DNA from: AC-69 sp044869895
GTDB lineage: Bacteria; Actinomycetota; UBA4738; HRBIN12
Direction of reading: 5' to 3'
Assembly (NCBI GenBank): GCA_044869895.1
Contig: JBIOXZ010000041.1
Coordinates: 1-22,271 of the forward strand
DNA: 22,271 bases
Translations under genes and position numbers: made by a program
The notes under the pieces: model-generated
The model's database searches: none
What the model saw: the letters and a program-made list of their open reading frames with translations, nothing else
What the model was told of the DNA's origin: nothing
Part shown: positions 6,575-12,841 of the stretch, in pieces
Layout of the letters: every line of letters begins with the position of its first letter
Position numbering within the stretch: position 1 is the stretch's first letter

Positions 6575-6585
6575 CGCATACACAG

Positions 6586-7092
6586 CTACACGTGATCTTC
6601 ACCGGCCTCGTCCAGGATGCGGCGGAGCACCGGGAGCACGACCCGATCCTTCTCCCGGCCGGCGGCCTCCTTGGACCTGATCACGTCGGCCAGCGACGCC
6701 ACGTCCACATCGACACCGAGGATCGTGAGGTGCACGGCGTCGCGCGTGAGGTCCTCGTAGCCGGCCGTGCCGCTCGGCATGAAGGTGAGGTCCAGTCGGC
6801 CGTGGTCGGTCACGAGGTTCCACGTGTCCGCGGCGCCCAGCGAGGCGGCATCGTGGTCGAAGGCAAGGCCTGCTGGCTCGCTCGCCCTCCATACCAGGGC
6901 ATGCATCGACTCAAGCGCCGCCGACATGCGCTCCAGGTTCTCCTTGGACCACTCCGGGACCACGTCCACGTCGGTCGTGAGGTAGGGAGAGCCATAGATC
7001 ACGGCGGCGAAACCCCCCACGAGGACAAACCGGACGCCGTGCTCTCTGAGGACGGCCAGCATCCGCTCGGGCGCGAGCTCGGGCTCAGCCAC
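6586..7092 (-). CDS. Nucleotidyltransferase (DUF6036 / AbiEii-like), possible toxin of a two-gene module
   Basis: About 168 residues with a minimal nucleotidyltransferase core: VLVGGFAAVIYGSPYLTTDVDVV gives the GG and GS motif (G26, G27, G34, S35) and the catalytic D-x-D (D41, D43). RLDLTFMPSG supplies the third strand, where an acidic residue is expected, and the end reads IRSKEAAGREKDRVVLPVLRRIL, like DUF6036 and AbiEii/MenT-related proteins. Such enzymes transfer nucleotides to RNA or protein; several are toxins with HTH partners. I choose GTG 7092, which overlaps the upstream XRE stop by 8 nt; the frame remains open to ATG 7173 (nested in the XRE gene), and ATG 7062 is also possible. It is cotranscribed with the XRE regulator. 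The toxin role is inference only. Confidence 0.75.
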   Translation of the reverse strand: MAEPELAPERMLAVLREHGVRFVLVGGFAAVIYGSPYLTTDVDVVPEWSKENLERMSAALESMHALVWRASEPAGLAFDHDAASLGAADTWNLVTDHGRLDLTFMPSGTAGYEDLTRDAVHLTILGVDVDVASLADVIRSKEAAGREKDRVVLPVLRRILDEAGEDHV

Positions 7093-7408
7093 GGCGGCTC
7101 GCTGCGGCCGCGCGGCCGGCTCTGGCGAAACGGAACGCCGCCTGGTGCTGGCGAACACGCGAGTCGATGTCAAGGGCCAGGTTCGACCGGGCCACCGACC
7201 AGTCGGAGTCGTCGATCGGCGCCAGCCGGACCTGGAGGTCCAGCCCGCACGCCCGGATCAGCTGGCCGAGGCGCTCGGCGGTGGGCTCAGTCCGGCCCCG
7301 CTCGACCCGGGCGATCGCCGACTGCGTGGTCCCCACCCGGTGGGCCAGCTCGACCTGCGTCAACCCGGCTCTCCGCCGGGCCTCTTTGATCAGCACTCCG
7401 CCGCTCAT
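7085..7408 (-). CDS. XRE-family helix-turn-helix regulator
   Basis: A 107-residue protein. Residues ~5-60 are a lambda-repressor-like HTH (IKEARRRAGLTQVELAHRVGTTQSAIARVERGRTEPTAERLGQLIRACGL), followed by a ~45-residue tail beginning DLQVRLAPIDDSDW and ending basic. It likely represses its own operon with the downstream nucleotidyltransferase gene. ATG 7408 lies 6 nt from a TATACT -10 box with no Shine-Dalgarno between, a leaderless arrangement, and the box overlaps a perfect TATAGCA-N4-TGCTATA palindrome. That is the expected layout for a self-regulating antitoxin or repressor. Confidence 0.88.
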   Translation of the reverse strand: MSGGVLIKEARRRAGLTQVELAHRVGTTQSAIARVERGRTEPTAERLGQLIRACGLDLQVRLAPIDDSDWSVARSNLALDIDSRVRQHQAAFRFARAGRAAAASRRG

Positions 7409-7414
7409 GGAGGG

Positions 7415-7420
7415 AGTATA
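7415..7420 (-). promoter_or_regulatory. -10 box TATACT of the XRE gene (leaderless)
   Basis: On the minus strand TATACT spans 7420-7415, then CCCTCC, then ATG 7408. A start site about 7 nt after the box falls on the initiation codon. No good -35 is seen at 16-18 nt spacing. Confidence 0.55.
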
Positions 7421-7434
7421 GCATAACTGCTATA
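7417..7434. promoter_or_regulatory. Operator palindrome of the XRE/nucleotidyltransferase operon
   Basis: TATAGCA (7417-7423), TAAC, TGCTATA (7428-7434) is a perfect 7-bp inverted repeat. It overlaps the minus-strand -10 box of the XRE gene and, on the plus strand, an extended -10-like TGCTATATT (7428-7436) facing the VOC gene. One bound dimer could repress both directions. It is an AT-rich island in a GC-rich background. Confidence 0.65.
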
Positions 7435-7484
7435 TTCTCTGCCCGTGACGGCTCCCGGAGGGGCGCTAGGCTTCGGGGTCTGCT

Positions 7485-7904
7485 ATGGAACAACGGGTCA
7501 GCCTCATCACTCTCGGCGTCCGGGACCTCGACCGGTCCCGGCGGTTCTACGAAGCGCTCGGCTGGAAGACCGGAGCCGCGCCGAGCGACGACGTCGTCTT
7601 CTTCCAAGCAGGCGGGTTCATCGTGGCGCTGTGGGATCGGGCCAAGCTCGCCGAGGACAGCGGGGTCCAGGACGGCGGTGGTTGGGGCGGCGTCACACTC
7701 GCCTACAACGTGAGTTCGCCCCGGGAGGTGGACGCGGTCATCGAGGAGGCCCGGGAGGCGGGAGCAACGATCGCTCGGGAAGGGGGAGCGACCTTCTGGG
7801 GCGGGTACTCGGGGGTGTTCGTCGATCCCGACGGGCACCCGTGGGAGGTGGCCCACAACCCCGACTGGACCCTGCACGAGGACGGGACGATCAGCCTCGA
7901 GTAG
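7485..7904 (+). CDS. VOC family (glyoxalase/bleomycin resistance-like) protein
   Basis: A 139-residue protein with two beta-alpha-beta-beta-beta modules of the vicinal oxygen chelate fold: VSLITLGVRDLDRSRRFYEALGW at the start and TFWGGYSGVFVDPDGHPWEVAHNPDW in the second half. The His and Glu of GHPWEVAHNP are a likely part of a metal site, but the first-module metal ligand is not obvious, so it may be a binding protein rather than an enzyme. ATG 7485 has no ribosome binding site. A TAGGCT box (7467-7472) lies 12 nt upstream and TGCTATATT at 7428-7436, so the leader is very short or about 40 nt. It is divergent from the XRE gene. Substrate unknown. Confidence 0.87.
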   Translation: MEQRVSLITLGVRDLDRSRRFYEALGWKTGAAPSDDVVFFQAGGFIVALWDRAKLAEDSGVQDGGGWGGVTLAYNVSSPREVDAVIEEAREAGATIAREGGATFWGGYSGVFVDPDGHPWEVAHNPDWTLHEDGTISLE

Positions 7905-7907
7905 AAC

Positions 7908-8279
7908 CTATCGGCGTGTGCTCGGCGGACGTCGGCCACCTCGCGATGAGACGGCACCAGCGTTCGTCGCTACGAACGCCCGGGCTTCCTCGACGAGCTT
8001 GCGCCAACGTCGACTGGCGTTCGGTGTCACCGATACCCATTCCTTCATGAGCCGTCCATGGCCCGGATCGAACTGATGACCCACGCCGGAGGCCATCAGA
8101 TCCTCGACCCGATCCTTCGGGAGCTTCACCACGAGCTCTCCCCCCACGAGCATCGCGAAGATCTTGCCCGAGATCCTGAGCCCTTCCGACCGGCCGAATC
8201 CTGTGCCGGCCGTCACCCCAGGCATCGAGAGCTCCGATTCGACGATGGACGCGAACAGCCGGTCTGGGTTCGTTGGCAT
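7908..8279 (-). CDS. TfoX N-terminal / YjbR-like domain protein
   Basis: A 123-residue protein. The core GLRISGKIFAMLVGGELVVKL, the DRVEDLMASG segment, then FDPGHGRLMKEWVSV matches the TfoX N-terminal / YjbR-like group of small alpha/beta proteins whose cellular role is unsettled. It is unrelated in context to natural competence, for which TfoX was named. The last ~20 residues are Arg/Gly/Ser-rich and unlike the family, so the C-terminus may be a drifted tail. No ribosome binding site precedes ATG 8279. It begins 39 nt after the YCII gene stop on the same strand and is probably its second operon member. Confidence 0.75.
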   Translation of the reverse strand: MPTNPDRLFASIVESELSMPGVTAGTGFGRSEGLRISGKIFAMLVGGELVVKLPKDRVEDLMASGVGHQFDPGHGRLMKEWVSVTPNASRRWRKLVEEARAFVATNAGAVSSRGGRRPPSTRR

Positions 8280-8318
8280 CCCGCCGGTGGCCGAGGACTC
8301 GAAGGACTCCGAGGACGG

Positions 8319-8639
8319 CTACATCACCGCGAAGGTCTCGTACACCGAGATCTTGGCGCCGCCCTGAAGGACCGGGCAGTCCTGGGCCATCTTGACGGCC
8401 TCATCGAGCGAATTCGCCTGGATGATCGAGTACCCGCTCGCGGGTGATCCGGCGGGACCATCGGTGACCTTTCCCATCGGGTCGATCGTCTTGGCCTGGG
8501 GGGTGAACGGGTTGCCCCCGTCCTTGAGGGCCGGACCGATGCTCGTCATCCATACGTCCCACGCCTTCATGACGTCGGCCTGCTCGGCCTCGGTCTCCGG
8601 CATCTTGCCACCGCTGTAGAGCAACAGGTAGTCCGTCAT
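8319..8639 (-). CDS. YCII-related protein
   Basis: A 106-residue member of the YCII/DGPF superfamily: MTDYLLLYSGGKMPETEAEQADVMKAW, then VTDGPAGSPASGYSIIQANSLDEAVKMAQDCPVL and the closing strand ISVYETFAVM. The DGPF signature is degenerate (DGPA). This is the branch often seen beside ECF sigma factors and SRPBCC genes rather than the classic DGPF branch at 2191. AAGGAGGGG lies a few nt upstream of ATG 8639, a strong ribosome binding site, and TACGAT about 35 nt upstream could be its -10. Function unknown. Confidence 0.88.
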   Translation of the reverse strand: MTDYLLLYSGGKMPETEAEQADVMKAWDVWMTSIGPALKDGGNPFTPQAKTIDPMGKVTDGPAGSPASGYSIIQANSLDEAVKMAQDCPVLQGGAKISVYETFAVM

Positions 8640-8770
8640 CTTCCCCTCCTTGTCGGAGTTACCGAAGCCAGCATCGTACTCCTGCCCTCGGGAAACCGTG
8701 CGGGCATTCCACTGAAAGCCCGAGCCGAGTGATGTATCAACGAGCCGAGCGTTCGAAAAGGAGGACGAAC

Positions 8771-9190
8771 ATGCTCGGACAGGCGCTTCTGTCGAGCGAC
8801 GCGCGGAACACCGCCGGGATCCTGTTGATCGCGATCGTCGCCGTGGAGTTCGGCGGGACCTACATGTTGCGGATCGTCCGCGGACGAGAACCGGTGACCG
8901 GCTTCCAGCATGCGTTCGCTCGGGCCGGGCACGCGCACGCCGGCGTCCTGGTCACCTTGTCCCTGGTGTGTCTGATCCTGGTCGGGGACGCGGACGTCAG
9001 CGGGCTGTGGGGGACGGTCGCGCGGAGCGGGGCGCCGCTCGCCGCGATCCTCATGCCCGCGGGGTTCTTCTTCTCCTCGATGGGCCGCGGTGCCACCCAG
9101 CCCAACCGGCTGATCTGGTTGCTCTACGCCGGCGCGGTGTCGCTGGCACTCGGCGTGGCCTCGCTCGGCATCGGGCTACTCACGGCCTGA
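8771..9190 (+). CDS. Small four-helix membrane protein, unknown function
   Basis: About 139 residues with four hydrophobic segments at roughly 14-33, 57-74, 86-104 and 112-137. Between the first two is RAGHAHAGVLV, with two His at the start of the second helix. The loop before the last helix has MGRGATQPNRL. I do not recognise a named family. I start at ATG 8771 (MLGQALLSSDARN) because AAAAGGAGG lies 6 nt upstream; the open frame reaches 8729. A second membrane protein follows 7 nt after its stop, suggesting cotranscription. The paired His could bind a metal or cofactor, but there is no direct evidence. Confidence 0.75.
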   Translation: MLGQALLSSDARNTAGILLIAIVAVEFGGTYMLRIVRGREPVTGFQHAFARAGHAHAGVLVTLSLVCLILVGDADVSGLWGTVARSGAPLAAILMPAGFFFSSMGRGATQPNRLIWLLYAGAVSLALGVASLGIGLLTA

Positions 9191-9197
9191 AGAAAGC

Positions 9198-9962
9198 TTG
9201 CGCGAGGTCGGCTCGCAGGCCACGATTCCCCTCGTGAGCGTCGAGACGGCCGCGGTGCGGAACGATCTGACGGCGGCCGTCAGGCCGGTGAGCGCGGCCG
9301 CGGTGGCAGGTTCCCTGACCGGCGCCGTGGTCGGCGGCGTCGGTGGGAGGCTGGCGATGTTCGTCCTCCGGCTGACGTCGGATCCGGCGCTCCGCGGTCT
9401 GAAGACCGACGACGGCTTCACCATCGGGACCTTCAGCGGCGCCACCCTGTTCCTCGTCATCGTCACGACCGTCTTGGGGATCATCGGGGGGTTGGTCTAC
9501 CTCGTGGTTCGGGGCTGGCTTCCCGAACGCGGCCGTCCGTACCTGTTCGGCGCGCTGACCGGCATCGTCGGCGGCGCGACGGTCATTCGTCCCGGCGGGA
9601 TCGACTTCACGCTCCTCGCGCCTCTCGGCCTGGCCGTGGCGATGTTCGTCGTCCTCCCCGCCGCCTACGGCGTGGTCACGAGCCTGCTCGCCGAACGGTT
9701 CCTCGCAGACGACTCGGCGTTTGGACGCTCGAGGGCGTGGATCGCCGGACTCGTCCTGCTGCTCCCACTGGGGTTCTTCGGCGTGGTCGGCCTGGGCGTG
9801 CTGGCTCTGATCCTTGCTGCGATGCTGCTGGGCCGCGCGGCGCCCGCGATCGCGTCCTTGTGGAACTCGCCACCGGTCGCATGGATCGGGCGGGTGGGGC
9901 TCGTCGCGATCGTCATCGCGTGGAGCACCCAGCTCGTGAGGGACGCCGTCGAGATCCTCTGA
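9198..9962 (+). CDS. Polytopic membrane protein, unknown function
   Basis: About 254 residues from TTG 9198, or 242 from GTG 9234 (VSVETAAVRNDL); neither start has a strong ribosome binding site. After a ~25-residue N-terminus there are about six or seven hydrophobic segments. The first has a glycine-zipper look (AGSLTGAVVGGVGGRLAMF), and others read FLVIVTTVLGIIGGLVYLVV, LLAPLGLAVAMFVVLP and VLLLPLGFFGVVGLGVLALIL. It ends VAIVIAWSTQLVRDAVEIL. No transporter or enzyme motif is recognisable. The 7-nt gap from the upstream membrane protein suggests one operon. Its 3' end converges with the SRPBCC gene at 9976. Confidence 0.72.
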   Translation: MREVGSQATIPLVSVETAAVRNDLTAAVRPVSAAAVAGSLTGAVVGGVGGRLAMFVLRLTSDPALRGLKTDDGFTIGTFSGATLFLVIVTTVLGIIGGLVYLVVRGWLPERGRPYLFGALTGIVGGATVIRPGGIDFTLLAPLGLAVAMFVVLPAAYGVVTSLLAERFLADDSAFGRSRAWIAGLVLLLPLGFFGVVGLGVLALILAAMLLGRAAPAIASLWNSPPVAWIGRVGLVAIVIAWSTQLVRDAVEIL

Positions 9963-9975
9963 CCCAACCGGACCG

Positions 9976-10431
9976 CTACGACTGAGATGCGGCCGTGGGG
10001 TCCAGGCCGGGGTCGCCGCCCGGCGCCGCGACGCTCAACCGCTCCACGTACATGGCCCATCCTTCCCGATGGCTCGCGGCGGCCTCGTCGGTGGTGAACC
10101 CCGAGTGCCGGAGGCGGAGGATCGTGCCGTCGCCGTCCTTCCGCAGCGTGATCTCTACCGTCGTCGATCCAGGTGGGACCGCTTCGTCTCCCTCCCATCC
10201 CCACGTGAAGACCACGCGCGATGGCGGGTCCACCACCACAAACTCCCCGTGCGCGACCGTGTCGCTGTTCATCCTGACCCGGTAGATCCCGCCGGGGCGC
10301 GGGTCGAGCTCGGCGGCCATGCCCATCCAGCTCGTGTACTTGTCCATATCCGTGAGGTAGACGAAGACCTCCTCCGGGCGTGCCTCGATTCGCCGCTCGA
10401 TCTCGACGACGCGTTCGCTTTCAACGGCCAC
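9976..10431 (-). CDS. SRPBCC (AHSA1/START-like) domain protein
   Basis: A 151-residue protein of the AHSA1-type SRPBCC fold, a helix-grip domain that encloses a hydrophobic cavity. Markers are IERRIEARPEEVFVYLTDMDKYTSWMG, AELDPRPGGIYRVRM, VVFTWGWEGDEAVPPGSTTVEITLRKDGDGTILRLRHSGF and a long C-terminal helix (HREGWAMYVERLS). ATG 10431 lies inside the end of the upstream ArsR gene (11-nt overlap), so the two are translationally coupled. ArsR plus AHSA1-like pairs are common in actinobacteria; the ligand is unknown. A second SRPBCC protein is transcribed divergently from the same control region. Confidence 0.9.
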   Translation of the reverse strand: MAVESERVVEIERRIEARPEEVFVYLTDMDKYTSWMGMAAELDPRPGGIYRVRMNSDTVAHGEFVVVDPPSRVVFTWGWEGDEAVPPGSTTVEITLRKDGDGTILRLRHSGFTTDEAAASHREGWAMYVERLSVAAPGGDPGLDPTAASQS

Positions 10432-10717
10432 GTTCGATCGCTTCCTTCAGCCGGTCGAGGTCCTGTTCCCACATGTCACGCAGCACGACTTCGAGCGGCC
10501 CGAGCGCCCCCTGGTCGGCGCGGTACAGCCGGCGCGCGCCGTCCCGCCGCTCCGAGAGCAGGCCGGCCCTGCGAAGCACGTTCAGGTTCTGGGACACGGC
10601 CGGCCAGCTCACGTCGAACCTCGCGGCGATCTGGCCGGCCGTGAGCTCTCGGTCCCACACCAAGCGCAGGATCTCGCGCCGCCGGGGGTTCGAGATGGCC
10701 TTCAGATGGGCCTGCAC
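10421..10717 (-). CDS. ArsR/SmtB-family transcriptional regulator
   Basis: A 98-residue winged-helix repressor: LKAISNPRRREILRLVWDRELTAGQIAARFDVSWPAVSQNLNVLRRAGLLSERRDGARRLYRADQ is the complete DNA-binding domain. The alpha3 ELCVC-type metal motif of metal sensors is absent and there is no cysteine anywhere, so it is not a metal sensor of that class. It belongs to the SRPBCC-linked ArsR group. GTG 10717 lies 7 nt after a TTAAAT box, indicating a leaderless transcript. The divergent interval holds nested inverted repeats, a likely operator controlling this operon and the SRPBCC gene at 10817. Confidence 0.9.
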   Translation of the reverse strand: MQAHLKAISNPRRREILRLVWDRELTAGQIAARFDVSWPAVSQNLNVLRRAGLLSERRDGARRLYRADQGALGPLEVVLRDMWEQDLDRLKEAIERGR

Positions 10718-10722
10718 GCTCA

Positions 10723-10776
10723 GTATTTAAGCATTTCATTCGATTTGACATCGAACTTAAGGCATGGCTTAAATAC
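10723..10776. promoter_or_regulatory. Divergent ArsR control region with nested inverted repeats
   Basis: GTATTTAAGC (10723-10732) and GCTTAAATAC (10767-10776) are perfect inverted copies. Inside them TTCGAT (10739-10744) and ATCGAA (10750-10755) form a second inverted repeat. Rightward TTGACA (10745-10750), 18 nt, TTAAAT (10769-10774) is a good promoter for the SRPBCC gene. Leftward TTAAAT (10730-10725) serves ArsR. Each -10 lies inside an outer arm, so repressor binding would block both. Confidence 0.7.
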
Positions 10777-10816
10777 AGGGTCACGGCCGGGGGTCGGCCG
10801 GCGAGAGGAGGCCGCG

Positions 10817-11254
10817 ATGCGACGGGAGATCCTGATCGGAGTCGACATGCACGCAGAGCCGAACGCGGTATTCGATGCGATCACCACGAAGGATGGGCTG
10901 GCCTCGTTCTGGACCCCCGACACGGTGGCCGAGCCAGAGGTCGGGACCGAGGCCCGGTTCGGGTTCCAGGGCGCGCCGATGCCCCTTCGGATGCGGGTGG
11001 ACAAGCTGGACCCGGTGCGCGAGGTCGTCTGGACGTGCCTCGGGGACTTCCCGTACTGGGAGAACACGACGGTCACCTGGTCGCTGTCGAAGGAGCCAGA
11101 GCACGGGGGGACGCGACTGTTCTTCCGCCACTCCGGGTTCCCCGACGAGCAGCCGGAGTGGGAGATCGGGACCGTTACCTACTCCTGGGCGCACATCGTG
11201 GGACGGCTGAAGGAATTCATGGAGGACGGCCGGGCCGACCCCTACATGCATTGA
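10817..11254 (+). CDS. SRPBCC (AHSA1/START-like) domain protein
   Basis: A 145-residue AHSA1-type SRPBCC protein: ILIGVDMHAEPNAVFDAITTKDGLASFWTPDT, then VVWTCLGDFPYWENTTVTWSLSKEP, GGTRLFFRHSGFPDEQPEWEIG and a final helix (WAHIVGRLKEFMEDG). It is a different subgroup from the one at 9976, so not a recent tandem duplicate. ATG 10817 is preceded by GAGAGGAGG at 5 nt. A TTGACA-18-TTAAAT promoter lies ~45 nt upstream within the shared ArsR operator region. Small hydrophobic ligand binding is the general expectation; the ligand is unknown. Confidence 0.9.
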   Translation: MRREILIGVDMHAEPNAVFDAITTKDGLASFWTPDTVAEPEVGTEARFGFQGAPMPLRMRVDKLDPVREVVWTCLGDFPYWENTTVTWSLSKEPEHGGTRLFFRHSGFPDEQPEWEIGTVTYSWAHIVGRLKEFMEDGRADPYMH

Positions 11255-11260
11255 GGTACG

Positions 11261-11731
11261 TCAGGAACGAGTCGGCGCATTCTCCTCATCGAGGCTCGGA
11301 AGCCGAGCGAGCGCGTCACGGAGCGCCTCGAGATCGGCCCGGTCCAGGCGCAGGAGCTCCGGGGGCGGCTCGTACATCCCCTCCATGATCGCCGCCCTGG
11401 TCTTGCGGCCGAGCGGCGTCAACACGACCAGCTTCACCCTGCGATCGCTCGGCGACGATCGCCGTTCGGCCAGACCGCGCTCCTCCAGGCGGTCCACCAT
11501 CCAGGTAGCGTTCGACGCGTCGCATGTCCACTCCTCCGCCAGGGCCCCCATCGGCCGCCCCTCGCCGGCCTCGAGGCTCGCGAGCGCCCTGGCGTCCCCC
11601 GGCGTCAGGCCGTAGCGTCCCAGCACACGGCTTCGGTGCTTGGCGGTCTTGAAGAAGAACTCGACGAGGGGGCGCCACGCCTCGGCCGCCAGCTCCTTCC
11701 TGCTTGCACCCGCTCTGGTCCCCGCTCCCAT
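11261..11731 (-). CDS. MarR-family transcriptional regulator
   Basis: About 156 residues. The winged helix reads HRSRVLGRYGLTPGDARALASLEAGEGRPMGALAEEWTCDASNATWMVDRLEERGLAERRSSPSDRRVKLVVLTPLGRK, with the DRR wing typical of MarR, flanked by dimerisation helices. It is divergent from a drug-exporter-type ABC operon, the classic arrangement for MarR control of efflux. I choose ATG 11731 because TACGAT (11743-11738) lies 6 nt upstream, with TTGAAC (11766-11761) 17 nt before that as -35. GTG 11749 upstream would add six residues. The -35 overlaps one of two AGTTCAACT repeats, implying autorepression. Confidence 0.9.
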   Translation of the reverse strand: MGAGTRAGASRKELAAEAWRPLVEFFFKTAKHRSRVLGRYGLTPGDARALASLEAGEGRPMGALAEEWTCDASNATWMVDRLEERGLAERRSSPSDRRVKLVVLTPLGRKTRAAIMEGMYEPPPELLRLDRADLEALRDALARLPSLDEENAPTRS

Positions 11732-11737
11732 ACCCCG

Positions 11738-11766
11738 ATCGTAGCCCACTCTCCGAGAAAGTTCAA
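11738..11766 (-). promoter_or_regulatory. Promoter of the MarR gene (TTGAAC-17-TACGAT, leaderless)
   Basis: On the minus strand TTGAAC (11766-11761), a 17-nt spacer and TACGAT (11743-11738) are followed 6 nt later by ATG 11731. The -35 lies within the near-palindrome AGTTGAACT. Confidence 0.55.
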
Positions 11767-11811
11767 CTGTCTCAAAGATTTAACCTCATGGACACTTGAC
11801 GAAGTTCAACT
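11760..11811. repeat. Two AGTTCAACT operator-like repeats between MarR and ABC genes
   Basis: AGTTCAACT, a palindrome around a central C, occurs at 11760-11768 and 11803-11811, 43 bp apart (about four helical turns). The first covers the MarR -35. The second lies in the spacer of the rightward promoter TTGACG (11796-11801)-N18-TAGGGT (11820-11825) for the ABC operon. These are probable MarR sites. Confidence 0.6.
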
Positions 11812-11854
11812 ATCAAGCGTAGGGTGTCCGTCATCTCCGAAGGGAGGTGCGCCC

Positions 11855-12841
11855 GTGCGCCAGAACGGCATCGCCATCGAGGTCGAGGGCTTGACCAAGC
11901 GTTTCGGAGACGTCGTCGCCCTCGGCGGCATCGACTTCCACGTCCCGACCGCGACCGTCTTCGGCCTCCTTGGCCCGAACGGTGCGGGAAAGACGACCGC
12001 CATTCGGATCCTGACCACGATCCTCACGCCCGACGAGGGCCGTGCCGAGATCCTCGGGCACGACGTCGTTCAGGAAGCGGAGGCGGTCCGGTACCGGATC
12101 GGCCTCGCTGGACAGTTCGCGGCGGTCGATCCCAACCTCACCGGGCAGGAGAACCTCCGGCTCGTCGGCAAGCTGGCCCAGATGCCCCGGCAGGCCATCG
12201 GGGCCAGGGCCGACGAGCTCCTTCAGCTCTTCGACCTCTCTGGTGCGGCCGACCGTCCGGTCCGCACGTATTCGGGAGGGATGCGCCGGCGACTCGACGT
12301 CGCGGCCGCGCTGGTCCAACGGCCGCCAGTCCTCTTCCTCGACGAGCCGACAACCGGGCTGGACCTGCAAAGCCGAAACGCGCTCTGGGACACCATCCGA
12401 GAGCTCGTGTCCGAGGGCACCACGGTCCTGCTCACGACGCAGTATCTGGAGGAAGCCGATCGACTGGCCAATCGGGTGGCCGTCGTCGACCTCGGCAAGG
12501 TCATCGCCGAGGGCACGCCCGGGGAACTGAAGTCGAACCTGGGCGACACCGTCATCGAGATTGGGATGCCGGGCAAGGTGGAGGCCCTCCGGGCCCAGGC
12601 AGCGCTGGCAGCGCTGAACGGCGAGCCCGAGCTCGAGGGCACCACGCTTCGGTTGACCTCCGACAGCCCGAGGGTCCTGATGGACATGCTTCGAACGCTC
12701 GATGGTCAGGGGCTCTCGCCGTCCTCACTCACGGTTCGCGATCCGAGCCTCGACGACGTGTTCCTTGCCCTGACGGGACACCACGCCGAACCCGCGACCG
12801 AGACGGCGGAAGAGCCGGCTCAGATCGGAGCCGCACGATGA
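11855..12841 (+). CDS. ABC transporter ATP-binding protein, DrrA-like
   Basis: A 328-residue ATPase of the daunorubicin-resistance DrrA type. Walker A is GPNGAGKTT (residues 40-48), the Q-loop Gln is in LAGQ (87), the signature is YSGGMRRRLD (139-148), Walker B is LFLDEP (160-165), and the switch position reads LTTQYLEEAD with Gln instead of His, as is usual in DrrA proteins. The C-terminal ~100 residues form the DrrA-type extension with LTVRDPSLDDVFLALTG. It should power export by the membrane protein encoded next. GTG 11855 is preceded by AGGGAGG at 7 nt. The stop overlaps the permease start (ATGA). A divergent MarR gene and operator-like repeats suggest drug- or ligand-induced derepression; the substrate is not identifiable. 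Confidence 0.95.
   Translation: MRQNGIAIEVEGLTKRFGDVVALGGIDFHVPTATVFGLLGPNGAGKTTAIRILTTILTPDEGRAEILGHDVVQEAEAVRYRIGLAGQFAAVDPNLTGQENLRLVGKLAQMPRQAIGARADELLQLFDLSGAADRPVRTYSGGMRRRLDVAAALVQRPPVLFLDEPTTGLDLQSRNALWDTIRELVSEGTTVLLTTQYLEEADRLANRVAVVDLGKVIAEGTPGELKSNLGDTVIEIGMPGKVEALRAQAALAALNGEPELEGTTLRLTSDSPRVLMDMLRTLDGQGLSPSSLTVRDPSLDDVFLALTGHHAEPATETAEEPAQIGAAR

Noticed and set aside
7445..8050. Plus-strand frame starting GTG 7445 over the VOC gene
   Set aside because: Its translation is a Gly/Arg-rich shadow; the VOC fold is read in the frame starting at 7485.
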